Shown piece by piece: positions 6,796 to 14,904 of a DNA stretch of 22,522 bases. Below the pieces are notes generated by a model that worked only from the letters and a program-made list of their open reading frames with translations, searched no databases and was not told the DNA's origin. The position numbers and the translations under genes were made by a program. This DNA is from DASVBE01 sp036375995 (GTDB taxonomy: Bacteria; Actinomycetota; Actinomycetes; Streptosporangiales; Streptosporangiaceae): the NCBI GenBank assembly GCA_036375995.1, contig DASVBE010000085.1, positions 1-22,522 of the forward strand. Reading direction: 5' to 3'. Position 1 is the first letter of the stretch. Each line of letters opens with the position of its first letter.

Positions 6796-7150
6796 CGACT
6801 ACCTCTCTGAGGATGCGCGGGTCGAGCAGCCGCGCGGGTGGGGCGGGGTTGTGGACCGTGACCAGTTCCAGGTCCCGCAGGTCTGCTATGAGCACCCGGA
6901 TCACGCCCACCGGCAGGTCCAGGTCGGAGGCCAGGTCCGCGACGGACACCGGCAGGCGGCATAGCCGCAGGATGGAGTAGTGCTCCGGGCCGAGGTCCGC
7001 CGACCTGGCCCGGGCTCCCCGCACGGCAGTGACCAGCGCGATCAGGTCCAGATCGGTGCCGGTCGGGCGGGTCCGGCCGCTGATTACCGCATACGGGCGG
7101 ACGACCGGTCCCGCTTCTTTGTCCAGCCAGCGGTCGGTGGGCGAGGGCAT
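6776..7150 (-). CDS. cvnC: Conservon DUF742 protein, CvnC-like
   Basis: A 124-residue DUF742 protein, recognised by VVRPYAVISGRTRPTG near the N-terminus and the winged-helix-like middle LPVSVADLASDLDLPVGVIRVLIADL, with the terminal LLREVVDGL-type helix (ILREVVDGLRRL). The role in the family is as a component of the conservon membrane complex, perhaps nucleic-acid-binding by its helix-turn-helix shape, though this is not established. It starts 7 bp after the roadblock gene and overlaps the GTPase gene by 20 bp, so the four genes are almost certainly cotranscribed. Confidence 0.92.
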   Translation of the reverse strand: MPSPTDRWLDKEAGPVVRPYAVISGRTRPTGTDLDLIALVTAVRGARARSADLGPEHYSILRLCRLPVSVADLASDLDLPVGVIRVLIADLRDLELVTVHNPAPPARLLDPRILREVVDGLRRL

Positions 7151-7157
7151 GGCGGGG

Positions 7158-7601
7158 TCAGCCCGGTGTTTCCGCGCCGATGACCGGCCTGGGGCTGATG
7201 GACAGATGCGTTCCCACCCGCTTGACCAGGACCGCCATCTCGTACGCGATCAGCCCGGCGTCAGCGGCCGCCGGGCTCAGCACGGCCAGGCAACTGCCGT
7301 CGCCGGCCGCGGTGACGAACAGGAACGAAGCGTCCATCTCCACGATGACCTGCCGGACCTGACCGCCGCCGAAGTGCCGCCCGGCGCCGCGGGCCAGGCT
7401 CTGGAAGCCCGCCGCCACCGCGGCCAGATGCTCGGCGTCCTCCCTGGCCAGGCTGCGAGAGGAGCCAAGGACCAAGCCGTCGCGGGAGAGGATCACCGCC
7501 TTGTCGATCTGCGCCACCCGGCTGACCAGATCGTCAAGGAGCCAGTCAAGCTCCCCTGAGGTCATGCCCGCACCGTCCCCGAACTGCTGCGCTGCACTCA
7601 T
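7158..7601 (-). CDS. cvnB: Conservon roadblock/LC7 protein, CvnB-like
   Basis: A 147-residue roadblock/LC7-domain protein, the conservon partner thought to act on or with the small GTPase in the manner of a GAP or effector scaffold. The domain spans about residues 17-110: LDWLLDDLVSRVAQIDKAVILSRDGLVLGSS, then AEHLAAVAAGFQSLARG, then VIVEMDASFLFVTAAGDGSCLAVL. The ATG at 7601 is preceded by AGGG at a normal distance. It lies 13 bp downstream of the kinase gene. Confidence 0.93.
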   Translation of the reverse strand: MSAAQQFGDGAGMTSGELDWLLDDLVSRVAQIDKAVILSRDGLVLGSSRSLAREDAEHLAAVAAGFQSLARGAGRHFGGGQVRQVIVEMDASFLFVTAAGDGSCLAVLSPAAADAGLIAYEMAVLVKRVGTHLSISPRPVIGAETPG

Positions 7602-7614
7602 CGTTTCCCTGCAC

Positions 7615-10239
7615 TCACTTCTTGCCTGGCGGCCGGCCGGGGATCCCGGACGACTCGGCGGGCGATCCGGCCTCGTCCTGGTCGCTGGCGGTCAGCCCGC
7701 GGCCCCGGTCGGGCGGGTCGAACACGGACCGGCCCTTCTGCCAGCCCTGCTGGATCGCGGACATCGTGGCCCGGATCTCGTCCGGCGACCGGCCCTCGCC
7801 GGTCTCCTCGGCTTCCGCGTCCATGGCCGGGCTGACCGGGGCGGCCAGCGTGTCGTCCCGCAGCTGCGGCGCGATGCTGGCCTGGCGGACCCGGCGCGGC
7901 AGCAGCTCGGCGTCGCCGAGGTCGCCGTCGGCCTCCAGGCCGGGGCTGGCTGTTCCGGTCACGCCGCTGCCCAGCAAACCGGCGGCCGGGCTGGCCGAGG
8001 TGTGAGCCGAGGGAGACAGCTCAGGCGCGGCCGGGTAGCCGAAACCCGGGCTGGTGGCGTCGGATTCCGCCGGGGCGGCCGGCTCGACGCTCCAGGCGCC
8101 TGACCGGGAAGGCTCGGCGGTCATCAGCCCGGACGTGCCGGACGGGGCGGAGGCCCGGTCCAGGGGGCCGAGCGAGTCGCCGCGCCGGCCGGACTCGGGC
8201 GCGGACGGCCAGCCGGGGCTCGGGGCGTAACCCGAGCTGGCGGCGAGACCGTTGGTGTCGCCGGGATAGCCCTCGGAATCGTCGGGGGCCACGTGCCGGC
8301 CGGCCCGCCGGGTCAGCCGCTCGTCCTGGACCTGGTCCTCGTCGAAGGCGCCCTCGGGCACCACCAGGGTGAGCGGGATCAGCACGATGGCTGTCGTGCC
8401 GCCGTACGGCGAGGAACGGAGCGAGATCTTCACGTTGTGCCGCTTGGCCAGCTGGCCGGCCACGAACAGGCCCAGCTGGTCGCTGCCGGACAGGTCGAAC
8501 GGCGGCGGGTTGGCCAGCCGCTCGTTGATCTCGGCCCGCTGCTCCTCGCTCATGCCCAGCCCGCGGTCCTCGATCTCGATCGCGAACCCGCGGCCGACCA
8601 CGTCGCCGCCGATCAGCACCGGGGTGTTCGGCGGGGAGAAGATGGCCGCGTTCTCGGCCAGCTCCGCGATCATGTGGATCACGTCGCCGACGGCGGGCCC
8701 GGCCAGCCCGGCCCGGGTGCTGGCGGTGACCTTGATCCGGGTGTAGTCCTCGACCTCGGCAACGGCCGCGCGGATCACGTCGACCAGCGGCACCGGGTTG
8801 CGCCAGCCGCGGGCCGGCGCGTCGCCGGACAGGATGATCAGGCTTTCCGCGTGCCGCCGCATCCTGGTCGTCAGGTGGTCGATACGGAACAGGTCCTCGA
8901 GCTCGTCCGGCTTGTCCGCGCGGCGCTCCATCGCGTCCAGCAGGGCCAGCTGGCGGTGCAGCAGGGACTGGCTGCGCCGGGCCAGGTTGCGGAAGATGTC
9001 GCTGATCCCGCGGCGCAGCCGGGCCTCGCCCACGGCCGCTTCGACCGCGGTCCGGCGCACGGTGGAGAACGCCTCGCCCACCTGGCGGATCTCACTGATC
9101 TTCGCGGCCGGGGCGGGGTCGTCCTCGGCGGTGTCCACGTCCTCGCCGTCGCGCAGCCGCTGGATCACCTCGGGCAGCCGCCGCCCGGCCAGGTCCTCCG
9201 CGGACCCGCGCAGCTCGGCCAGCTCACGGACCAGGCCGCGGCCGAGCAGGAAGGTGACCACCAGCGAGGCGATGACCGCCAGCAGGCCCAGGCCGCCGGT
9301 GATGAACAGCCGGAGGTAGATGAGCTCCGCGTCGTGGGTGGCCTTGCTGGTCAGCAGCACGGCGATCCGGCTGGCGGCCGCGCTCTCACCGCCCTGGATC
9401 TTGAGGAACGTCTGCTCGAAGGCGCCGAACAGGGCCGGGTTCAGCCGGTTGCCGCGGGAGGCGATGATCCGGTTCTCCGCGGCCTTGATGGCGGCCAGGT
9501 CCTGCGGGGTGACGCGGGCGTACTCGCGCTGGTACTGCGTGATCAGGTCGGTGATGTTCTCCGCGAAGATCTGCCGGCGGGCGCCCACCAGCTGGGTGAA
9601 CGCGATCCGGTCGGACTGCGGGAAGGACCCCGCGGTCACGTCGCTGACCAGCAGCGCCAGCTCGCGGGCCAGCATCTCCTCGGACCGGCCGACCCGGACC
9701 AGGGCCAGCGACTGGGTCACCAGCTCCGGGTCGTTCTCCTGCAGGATCGCCTGGTTGATGACCTGGGTGCCGTCGCTGATGATCTTGTTGTAGTGGTTGT
9801 AGGCGTCGTCCCGGCTGACCGACCGCGCCTCGACCTGCGCGTTGAACGCGGGCAAGCCCGCGACGTCGGCCAGCAGCACGCTGATCGCGGCCTTCTCACC
9901 CACCGACTCGTTGCCGGTGGTGCCCGGGGAAGTCAGCGCCGCCTTCAGGGCCAGTGCGGTGGCCTGGGTCTTGGCCTCGGCGGCCTTCAGCTGATTCAGC
10001 GCGTCCGCCGTGGGCCGGGCCAGGTACACCAGGGCCAGCGGGCGCTCCCTCCCGACCGCGCCGTAGAAGTTCCCGGCCGGCTGGGCGGTCGAGTTCTTCA
10101 GCACGTTGGTCCTGGCCAGATTGATCGCCTGGGTGGCGAACACGGTGGTCGAGTAGGCGTACAGCCCGATGAGCGACAGCACCGGGACGAGAACGAGGAG
10201 CAGGATCCTCTGGCGGACGGAGCTCAGACGCAAACCCAT
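7615..10239 (-). CDS. cvnA: Conservon sensor histidine kinase-like protein with nitrate/nitrite-sensing-type domain, CvnA-like
   Basis: An 874-residue membrane kinase-like protein. Transmembrane helix 1 is at about 11-28 and helix 2 at 312-333; between them lies a roughly 280-residue helical outside domain resembling the NIT sensor domain. A HAMP-like segment follows, then DIFRNLARRSQSLLHRQLALLDAMERR, whose H428 is the best candidate for a phosphoacceptor. The HATPase domain (about 520-625) has an N-box (ELAENAAIFSPP, N530), a G1 box (EDRGLGM) and a G2 region ending GGTTAIVLIP. The final 245 residues are Pro/Ser/Ala/Glu-rich and probably disordered. I placed the start at the ATG at 10239: GAGG lies upstream at good spacing and the hydrophobic helix follows at once; an upstream extension of 40 codons looks non-coding. 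First gene of the conservon. Confidence 0.93.
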   Translation of the reverse strand: MGLRLSSVRQRILLLVLVPVLSLIGLYAYSTTVFATQAINLARTNVLKNSTAQPAGNFYGAVGRERPLALVYLARPTADALNQLKAAEAKTQATALALKAALTSPGTTGNESVGEKAAISVLLADVAGLPAFNAQVEARSVSRDDAYNHYNKIISDGTQVINQAILQENDPELVTQSLALVRVGRSEEMLARELALLVSDVTAGSFPQSDRIAFTQLVGARRQIFAENITDLITQYQREYARVTPQDLAAIKAAENRIIASRGNRLNPALFGAFEQTFLKIQGGESAAASRIAVLLTSKATHDAELIYLRLFITGGLGLLAVIASLVVTFLLGRGLVRELAELRGSAEDLAGRRLPEVIQRLRDGEDVDTAEDDPAPAAKISEIRQVGEAFSTVRRTAVEAAVGEARLRRGISDIFRNLARRSQSLLHRQLALLDAMERRADKPDELEDLFRIDHLTTRMRRHAESLIILSGDAPARGWRNPVPLVDVIRAAVAEVEDYTRIKVTASTRAGLAGPAVGDVIHMIAELAENAAIFSPPNTPVLIGGDVVGRGFAIEIEDRGLGMSEEQRAEINERLANPPPFDLSGSDQLGLFVAGQLAKRHNVKISLRSSPYGGTTAIVLIPLTLVVPEGAFDEDQVQDERLTRRAGRHVAPDDSEGYPGDTNGLAASSGYAPSPGWPSAPESGRRGDSLGPLDRASAPSGTSGLMTAEPSRSGAWSVEPAAPAESDATSPGFGYPAAPELSPSAHTSASPAAGLLGSGVTGTASPGLEADGDLGDAELLPRRVRQASIAPQLRDDTLAAPVSPAMDAEAEETGEGRSPDEIRATMSAIQQGWQKGRSVFDPPDRGRGLTASDQDEAGSPAESSGIPGRPPGKK

Positions 10240-11361
10240 AGTGGCCCTCAGGCAGTCTGTGCGGAACGGATTAATGGCCCTGACACAGGAAGGCGACCGG
10301 AAAAGCCCCCCGGTGCGGACCATAGCAGGACAGGCATACCTGGTCCGGCAAACCGGCAATCTCCGGCAAATCAGCTATTGAATTTGCCGCCGGTTAGCGT
10401 GAGCGGCCCGCCCGGGTTTACCAGCCGTGCCGGCTTGCCTCCGCAGCGAAATCATCACGGTCACGCCATGCGCTGGGAACACTGCGAATATGAACTTCGC
10501 TCAGGGGTATCCGCAGGCGGGAAGCCGCCGGGCGAGGGCTGCGGCGGGCCGGAACCCAGGCCGCCCGGGCCCGGCTTCGGACTCAGGCCCGGGGCCTGCA
10601 CGGCAGATACCGCGGGCCATGATCGCCGCTGCAACGGCTGCGGCAGGCGGTACCGGTGTGATTCACGGGCCAGCGGAAACGGTTACGGCTCGGCGATAGC
10701 CCCTGATATCGGGATGTGTCCGCAGATAGCCCGGTCCTATCGCCGGCAGCCGGTAACGGAATGAGCGGCTGGTTGCCCGCCCAGCCGCGGGGAACAGCCG
10801 CCAGATCACGCTGAGCAGGCCATCCGCGGAGCATGTCAGGGATCGCTGACCCGTGACGCTAAGTAATGCTTCGGCAAAGTGGTTAGCGCTCACCTGAGCG
10901 GCCGGGGGCTGCTGACCCTGGTCTGCCGCTGTGCCGTCCGTCTCGCCGGCAGGTCTCGCTGGGCGGATGGCTCTGACCTGGGTAAACCGGCCAGCAGCCA
11001 GGGGCCGGCCGCAGCGGCCAGGGACGAGTTGCGCGCCGCACGGCGAGTGGGTTGCCCGCCAGCGAGCGCAGGGCACCGCCGGCTGCAGCGCGCGTTTTCC
11101 AGGCAATTCCCGTCCCCGGAAACAGGCCGGGATTGCCGTTCCGGGCAGCCGGCCATCACGGGCATTCCGGATACGGCACTGAACCGCTATGCAATTGTAC
11201 GCAGTTATGGGCAGGGGCAGCCAGGCCGCCGGTCCTGGCAGGTAGCCGGGCCGGCGCCCGGGAACCGGCCCGGCGGCCAATCCGCGCCAATTTCCGCACC
11301 CGCCAGCGCCGCTATCGCCACCCGCGGCAGCGGGTGCTAGCTAGCCGGCCGGGGGCATGAC
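10240..11361. other. Gene-poor intergenic stretch
   Basis: About 1.1 kb between the start of the conservon kinase and the terminator of the sigma factor gene. Open frames exist on both strands but none has a ribosome site, a recognisable domain or actinobacterial codon bias; their predicted products are rich in Cys, Trp and Arg. I see no tRNA-like fold or rRNA. Two small things stand out: CCGGCAA three times at 10345, 10353 and 10363, in the likely promoter region of cvnA, and GTGCTAGCTAGCCGG at 11334-11348, which resembles the terminus of the dispersed repeat. It may hold an unrecognised RNA or the remains of decayed genes. Confidence 0.5.
10345..10369. promoter_or_regulatory. Three CCGGCAA motifs upstream of cvnA
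   Basis: The heptamer CCGGCAA (TTGCCGG on the transcribed orientation) occurs at 10345-10351, 10353-10359 and 10363-10369, about 105-130 bp before the chosen start of the conservon operon. Close clustering in a promoter region suggests a binding site, but the spacing of 8 and 10 bp is irregular and no factor can be named. Confidence 0.3.
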
Positions 11362-11391
11362 GAAGGCGGCGGCCAGATGGCCGCCGCCTTC
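11362..11391 (-). terminator. Hairpin terminator downstream of the sigma factor gene
   Basis: GAAGGCGGCGGC (11362-11373) pairs perfectly with GCCGCCGCCTTC (11380-11391) around the loop CAGATG. The stem begins 37 bp after the sigma gene stop. There is no T-tract, which is normal for actinobacterial terminators. A 14-bp palindrome, GCCTGCTAGCAGGC, lies between the stop and this hairpin (11411-11424) and may add to termination. Confidence 0.8.
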
Positions 11392-11427
11392 AGTGCCTTC
11401 AGCAGGCTGGGCCTGCTAGCAGGCTGG

Positions 11428-12813
11428 TCAGCTCGCGTAGTCGAGCAGGGGCTGGGCCCGGCTCGGGTGCCGCAGCTTGGACAGCGACTGCTTCTCCAGC
11501 TGGCGGATCCGCTCCCGGGTCAAGCCCAGGGCCTTGCCGATCTCGTCCAGCGTGTGCGGGTTCCCGTCGTAGAGGCCGAACCGCATGGCCATGATGGTGG
11601 CCTCCCGCGGGGTCAGCGCGTCCAGCGCGTGCCGCAGCTGGTCCGCCATCAGCTGTCGGTCCACCAGCTCGGACGCGGCCGGCGCGTCAACGTCCTCGAT
11701 CAGGTCGCCGATGCTGGTCTCGCCGTCCTCGCCGATGGTGGAGTCCAGGCTGATCGGCTGCCGGCTGGTGCGCAGCAGCTCCTCGATCTGGTCCGGGGTG
11801 CGGTCCAGCTCAACGGCCAGCTCCTCGGGGGTCGGCTCGCGGCCCAGGCGCTGGTGCATGTCCCGCTCGACCCGGCTCAGCTTGCTGAGCATCTCCAGCA
11901 CGTGCACGGGGAGCCGGATGGTCCGGGCCGAGTCCGCGAAGCCTCGCTGGATCGCCTGCCGGATCCACCACATGGCGTAGGTGGAGAACTTGTAGCCCTT
12001 GGTGTAGTCGAACTTCTCCACCGCGCGGATCAGGCCGAGGTTGCCCTCCTGCACCACGTCCAGCAGGGACAGGCCGCGGTCGCTGTACTTCTTGGCCACC
12101 GACACAACCAGGCGCAGGTTGGCCTCCAGCATGTGGGCCTTGGCCCGGCGGCCGTCCTCGGCGACCTCCTCCAGGTCGCGCCGGAGACCGGCGCCGAGGC
12201 CGTCCTCGGTCTCCAGCTTGTGCTCGGCGAACAGGCCCGCCTCGATCCGCTTGGCCAGGTTCACCTCCTGCTCGGCGGTGAGCAGGCTGGTCCGGCCGAT
12301 GGACTTCAGGTACGTGTGCACCGAGTCGCCCATGACCGAGGTGTGGTCATCCAGGTCGACCTCGGCGTCCGCGGTGTCGTCCGCGGCGGCCCGGCGGGTG
12401 CGCCGCGTCGCGGGGGCCGGGACGTCGCCCGCGTCCGCGGGCCGTGAGGTGCGCCCGGCCTGGCCGGCGGTCTCCAGCTCCGCCAGGTCGTCCGCGTCCA
12501 GGCCGGCCTCGGCGAGGTCGTCGGCGTCCAGGTCGGCCGGGTCCGGGTCGTCCAGGGCCGCCAGCTCCTGCTCGGCGGCCTTGATACCCGCAGCGGCCGG
12601 CTTGTCGTTTCCGAGGCGAACGCCAGCGTCCGCGAGCTCGCGGAGAATCGACCGGGCCTCAGCGGCGGACACGCCCGCCCGCCCGAAGGCGGCACGAAGC
12701 TCAGGCAGCGACAGGTAGCCCTGACCACGGCCGCGCTGGATTAGCTCGTCCACACCCGACATGGACGACTGGCTGTCGTGTCTCGGGGACCTGGCGACTG
12801 CTGTCCTCGGCAT
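11428..12813 (-). CDS. RNA polymerase sigma factor, RpoD/SigA-like (group 1 or 2)
   Basis: A 461-residue sigma-70 factor. In order: a region 1.1-like helical segment (about 19-68, VDELIQRGRGQGYLSLPELRA-type sequence), an acidic linker with a tandem LDADDLAE (about 95-112), region 1.2 (164-198), region 2 (231-300) with the core-binding and -10 recognition helix FSTYAMWWIRQAIQRGFADSARTIRLP, region 3, and region 4 (about 390-455) with the helix-turn-helix TLDEIGKALGLTRERIRQLE. The ATG at 12813 is favoured because GGGAGGTG lies just upstream; 27 codons of possible upstream extension lack such a site. Region 2.4 differs from the usual principal factor wording (TRAMADQARTIRIP), so this may be a stress-related group 2 factor. 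A possible ECF-type promoter upstream fits that reading. Terminated by the hairpin at 11362. Confidence 0.93.
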   Translation of the reverse strand: MPRTAVARSPRHDSQSSMSGVDELIQRGRGQGYLSLPELRAAFGRAGVSAAEARSILRELADAGVRLGNDKPAAAGIKAAEQELAALDDPDPADLDADDLAEAGLDADDLAELETAGQAGRTSRPADAGDVPAPATRRTRRAAADDTADAEVDLDDHTSVMGDSVHTYLKSIGRTSLLTAEQEVNLAKRIEAGLFAEHKLETEDGLGAGLRRDLEEVAEDGRRAKAHMLEANLRLVVSVAKKYSDRGLSLLDVVQEGNLGLIRAVEKFDYTKGYKFSTYAMWWIRQAIQRGFADSARTIRLPVHVLEMLSKLSRVERDMHQRLGREPTPEELAVELDRTPDQIEELLRTSRQPISLDSTIGEDGETSIGDLIEDVDAPAASELVDRQLMADQLRHALDALTPREATIMAMRFGLYDGNPHTLDEIGKALGLTRERIRQLEKQSLSKLRHPSRAQPLLDYAS

Positions 12814-12925
12814 GAGACACCTCCCTTCGGCGCTCATCGCGCGCGCTATGCTCACCGCGCCGGAGCACGGCCTGTCGGCGGGGGCCCGCAGCATTTGCTA
12901 CTGTGCAGAGCGGGCACTCTCTAGT

Positions 12926-12950
12926 AACGTTCTGCGAGCCAGATTGTTCC
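12926..12950 (-). promoter_or_regulatory. Possible ECF-type (SigH/SigR-like) promoter of the sigma gene
   Basis: On the minus strand GGAACA (12950-12945) and GTT (12928-12926) are separated by 16 bp, matching the GGAA..-N16/18-GTT pattern of SigH/SigR-type promoters that drive stress-responsive sigma genes in mycobacteria and Streptomyces. It would start transcription about 105 bp before the sigma gene. The motif is short and could be chance. Confidence 0.4.
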
Positions 12951-13028
12951 CGGGCCGGTGACACATGCCCTGCAGCGCCTGGATTATGCAGTTCTGGCTT
13001 CCTCTTACTGATATTCCCCGTTGCTCTG

Positions 13029-14267
13029 CTAACGGTTGCCGGGGCCTGTTTCGTTCATCTGGCGCGCCGCCAGTGCGCTCACCGCCAGCCGGTCCGGCTT
13101 CCCCGACGCCAGCAGCGGCAGCGCCGCCACCAGCACCAGTGCGCGCGGCGCGGCTGCGGCGGGCAGCACGGCACGGACCGCTTCGCGCAGCGCGGCCAGC
13201 TCCGGCGGCCGGGCCGGGTCCTGCGCCACGACCACCGCGGTGACCAGCTCACCCCACTCCGGGTCGGGGCAGCCGACAACCGCAGCCTCGCGTACCCCCT
13301 CGCACCCCGCCAGCACCGCGGCCACCTCGTCCGCGGCCACGTTCTCGCCGCCGCTGATGATCATGCCGTCGGCCCGGCCGCGGACCGTGAGCCGCCCGTC
13401 CGGCCCCACCGAGCCCAGGTCGGAGGTGACGAACCAGCGGCCGTCGGTGGCCGCCGCGGTCAGGTCCGGCCGCCGCCGGTAGCCGGAGAACAGCACGGGA
13501 CCGCTGATCCGGATCCGGCCGTCGCTGCCCACCGCCACCTGCACACCATCCAGCGGCTGGCCGTCGTACACGCAGCCGCCGCAGGTCTCGCTCATCCCGT
13601 AGGTGGTGATCACCCGGCCGCCGGCCGCGCGGGCCGCGTCCAGCAGGCCGGGCGGCACCGCGGAGCCGCCCAGGAGGATGGCCTCGAGGCCGCCGAGACC
13701 GGCCCCGTCGTCGGCCAGCCGGCGCAGCTGGGCGGGCACCAGGGAGGCGTACGCGCAGCCGCTGCCGGCCACCGCGGCGGCGGTCAGCCGGCCGGTCAGC
13801 ACGGCCGGCTCGGCGCCCGCCAGCAGCGACCGGACCAGCACCTGGAGCCCGGCCACGTGGCTGACCGGCAGGCAGCACAGCCAGCGCTGGCCGGGCGCCG
13901 CGCCGATCCGGCGGAGGGAGGCCCGGGCCGAGGCGACCAGCGCGGCCGCGGACAGCTGGGTTCCCTTGGGCGGCCCGGTCGACCCTGAGGTGGCGATCAC
14001 CACCGCGACCTCCGGCGGCACCCCGCCGTCAGCCGGCCCGGCCGGGCCGGGCCCCGGATCCAGCTTCCGCTGGCCGCCGTCGGGGTCCAGCACGGCGGAC
14101 GGGCGGAACGCCCCGATCAGCTCGGTCAGCCGGGCCGCGGGCAGGCTGGCGTCCAGCGGCAGCAGCGCCGGCCCGGTCCCGTCCAGCGCGGCGGCCAGCG
14201 CGGCGGCGAAGGGCCCGGTGGCCGTCCCGCCCGGCAGCAGGACCGCGTGCAGGGCGCGGGACGTCAC
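13029..14267 (-). CDS. menE: o-Succinylbenzoate-CoA ligase (MenE)
   Basis: A 412-residue member of the ANL acyl-CoA synthetase family that activates o-succinylbenzoate to its CoA thioester in menaquinone synthesis. Motifs in order: the phosphate loop TSGSTGPPKG (93-102), YGMSETCGG (223-231), the ribose-binding aspartate in TSDLG (D283), the hinge region RADGMIISGGENV, and the C-terminal catalytic lysine in ASGKPDR (K390). It is short, as actinobacterial MenE proteins usually are. The start is a GTG at 14267 without a clear ribosome site; no better in-frame start is visible. Function is fixed by the neighbours menC, menD and menF. It is divergent from menC, with a 637-bp gap. Confidence 0.92.
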   Translation of the reverse strand: MTSRALHAVLLPGGTATGPFAAALAAALDGTGPALLPLDASLPAARLTELIGAFRPSAVLDPDGGQRKLDPGPGPAGPADGGVPPEVAVVIATSGSTGPPKGTQLSAAALVASARASLRRIGAAPGQRWLCCLPVSHVAGLQVLVRSLLAGAEPAVLTGRLTAAAVAGSGCAYASLVPAQLRRLADDGAGLGGLEAILLGGSAVPPGLLDAARAAGGRVITTYGMSETCGGCVYDGQPLDGVQVAVGSDGRIRISGPVLFSGYRRRPDLTAAATDGRWFVTSDLGSVGPDGRLTVRGRADGMIISGGENVAADEVAAVLAGCEGVREAAVVGCPDPEWGELVTAVVVAQDPARPPELAALREAVRAVLPAAAAPRALVLVAALPLLASGKPDRLAVSALAARQMNETGPGNR

Positions 14268-14384
14268 GGAATGACCGCGTGCGAGGACCGGGACACCACG
14301 GACGTAAGGTTAGGGGATGCCCTGCCGGTCCCTGGTCGTCGCGAGCGGCCGCCGGCGGGGTGCATCGCGAGGCGGAGGAGGAAA

Positions 14385-14409
14385 CCGCCCACAGCTCCGC
14401 GATGGGCGG
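14385..14409 (+). repeat. Hairpin 1 of the menE-menC region
   Basis: CCGCCCA (14385-14391) pairs with TGGGCGG (14403-14409), loop of 11 bases. Related to hairpins 2 and 3, with the base pair next to the GCCCA core being C-G here. Confidence 0.65.
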
Positions 14410-14614
14410 CGCCGGCCACGCCGCGAGGCGCCCGCCGGGGGACGCGCAGCAGGTCAGGGGCTGGCAGGGCACCCCCTGATCCGGCCGTTCAGCCAGGCGG
14501 CGGGAGGGCAGCGGGTGAGCGGCAGGCCAGGCCGATGACGCCGCGAGGGCCTGTCCCGGGGCCCCGGGCTGATCAGGGGGGACATCCCGCGCCGGCGGGT
14601 ACGGAAGGGAAGAT

Positions 14615-14639
14615 CTGCCCATCGTTCCGCGATGGGCAG
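14615..14639 (+). repeat. Hairpin 2 of the menE-menC region
   Basis: CTGCCCATCG (14615-14624) pairs perfectly with CGATGGGCAG (14630-14639) around TTCCG. The pair next to the GCCCA core is T-A, where hairpins 1 and 3 have C-G, so both strands of the stem changed together. Confidence 0.7.
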
Positions 14640-14773
14640 CGCCGTCGGCCGGAAACGGGAGGCAGCGAGTGAGCGACGGGCCAGCCCGGTGACGCCGCCT
14701 GGGCCGGGGCCGGGCTCCCGGGCTGACAAGGGAGCGGGCATTCCCCGCCCGGCTGGCACCGTGGCGGAGGAAG

Positions 14774-14796
14774 CGCCCATCGCGGAGCCATGGGCG
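14774..14796 (+). repeat. Hairpin 3 of the menE-menC region
   Basis: CGCCCAT (14774-14780) pairs with ATGGGCG (14790-14796), loop of nine bases. Third member of the set. Confidence 0.65.
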
Positions 14797-14904
14797 ACGT
14801 CGGCAACCCCACCGGGCGGGATGCGGGGGCCGGCGAGCCGACCGGGGACCCCCGGACAGGCCTTGAGGCCGGGGCCGGCCCGGGGGCGGGCCGGGGTCAG
14901 CGAG

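Larger units (their letters stand above)
14268..14904. other. Intergenic region between menE and menC with three related structured units
   Basis: No credible gene. The region holds repeated sequence of about 150 bp per unit: GTGAGCG-CGGCCA-type sequence followed by TGACGCCGC recurs at about 14515 and 14669 (154 bp apart, so not frame-preserving), and each unit ends in a hairpin with a GCCCA/TGGGC core. A third, more diverged unit lies at about 14366-14480. It precedes the menCD operon and could act as its leader, or may be a small tandem mobile repeat. Confidence 0.6.

Noticed and set aside
10427..10699. A 90-codon plus-strand frame containing MNFAQGYPQAG
   Set aside because: Looks superficially like a small Gly/Pro-rich protein but lacks a ribosome site and family match.
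8293..10764. An 823-codon open frame opposite the conservon kinase
   Set aside because: Composition is Gln/Gly/Arg/Val/His-rich as expected from the antisense of a GC-rich gene; the other strand has complete kinase motifs.
10663..11280. A 205-codon minus-strand frame in the gene-poor gap
   Set aside because: No ribosome site, unusually many Cys and Trp, no recognisable domain.
12814..12894. A longer sigma factor starting at 12894
   Set aside because: The strong GGGAGGTG site lies directly before ATG 12813, and the extra 27 residues have no similarity to sigma factors.
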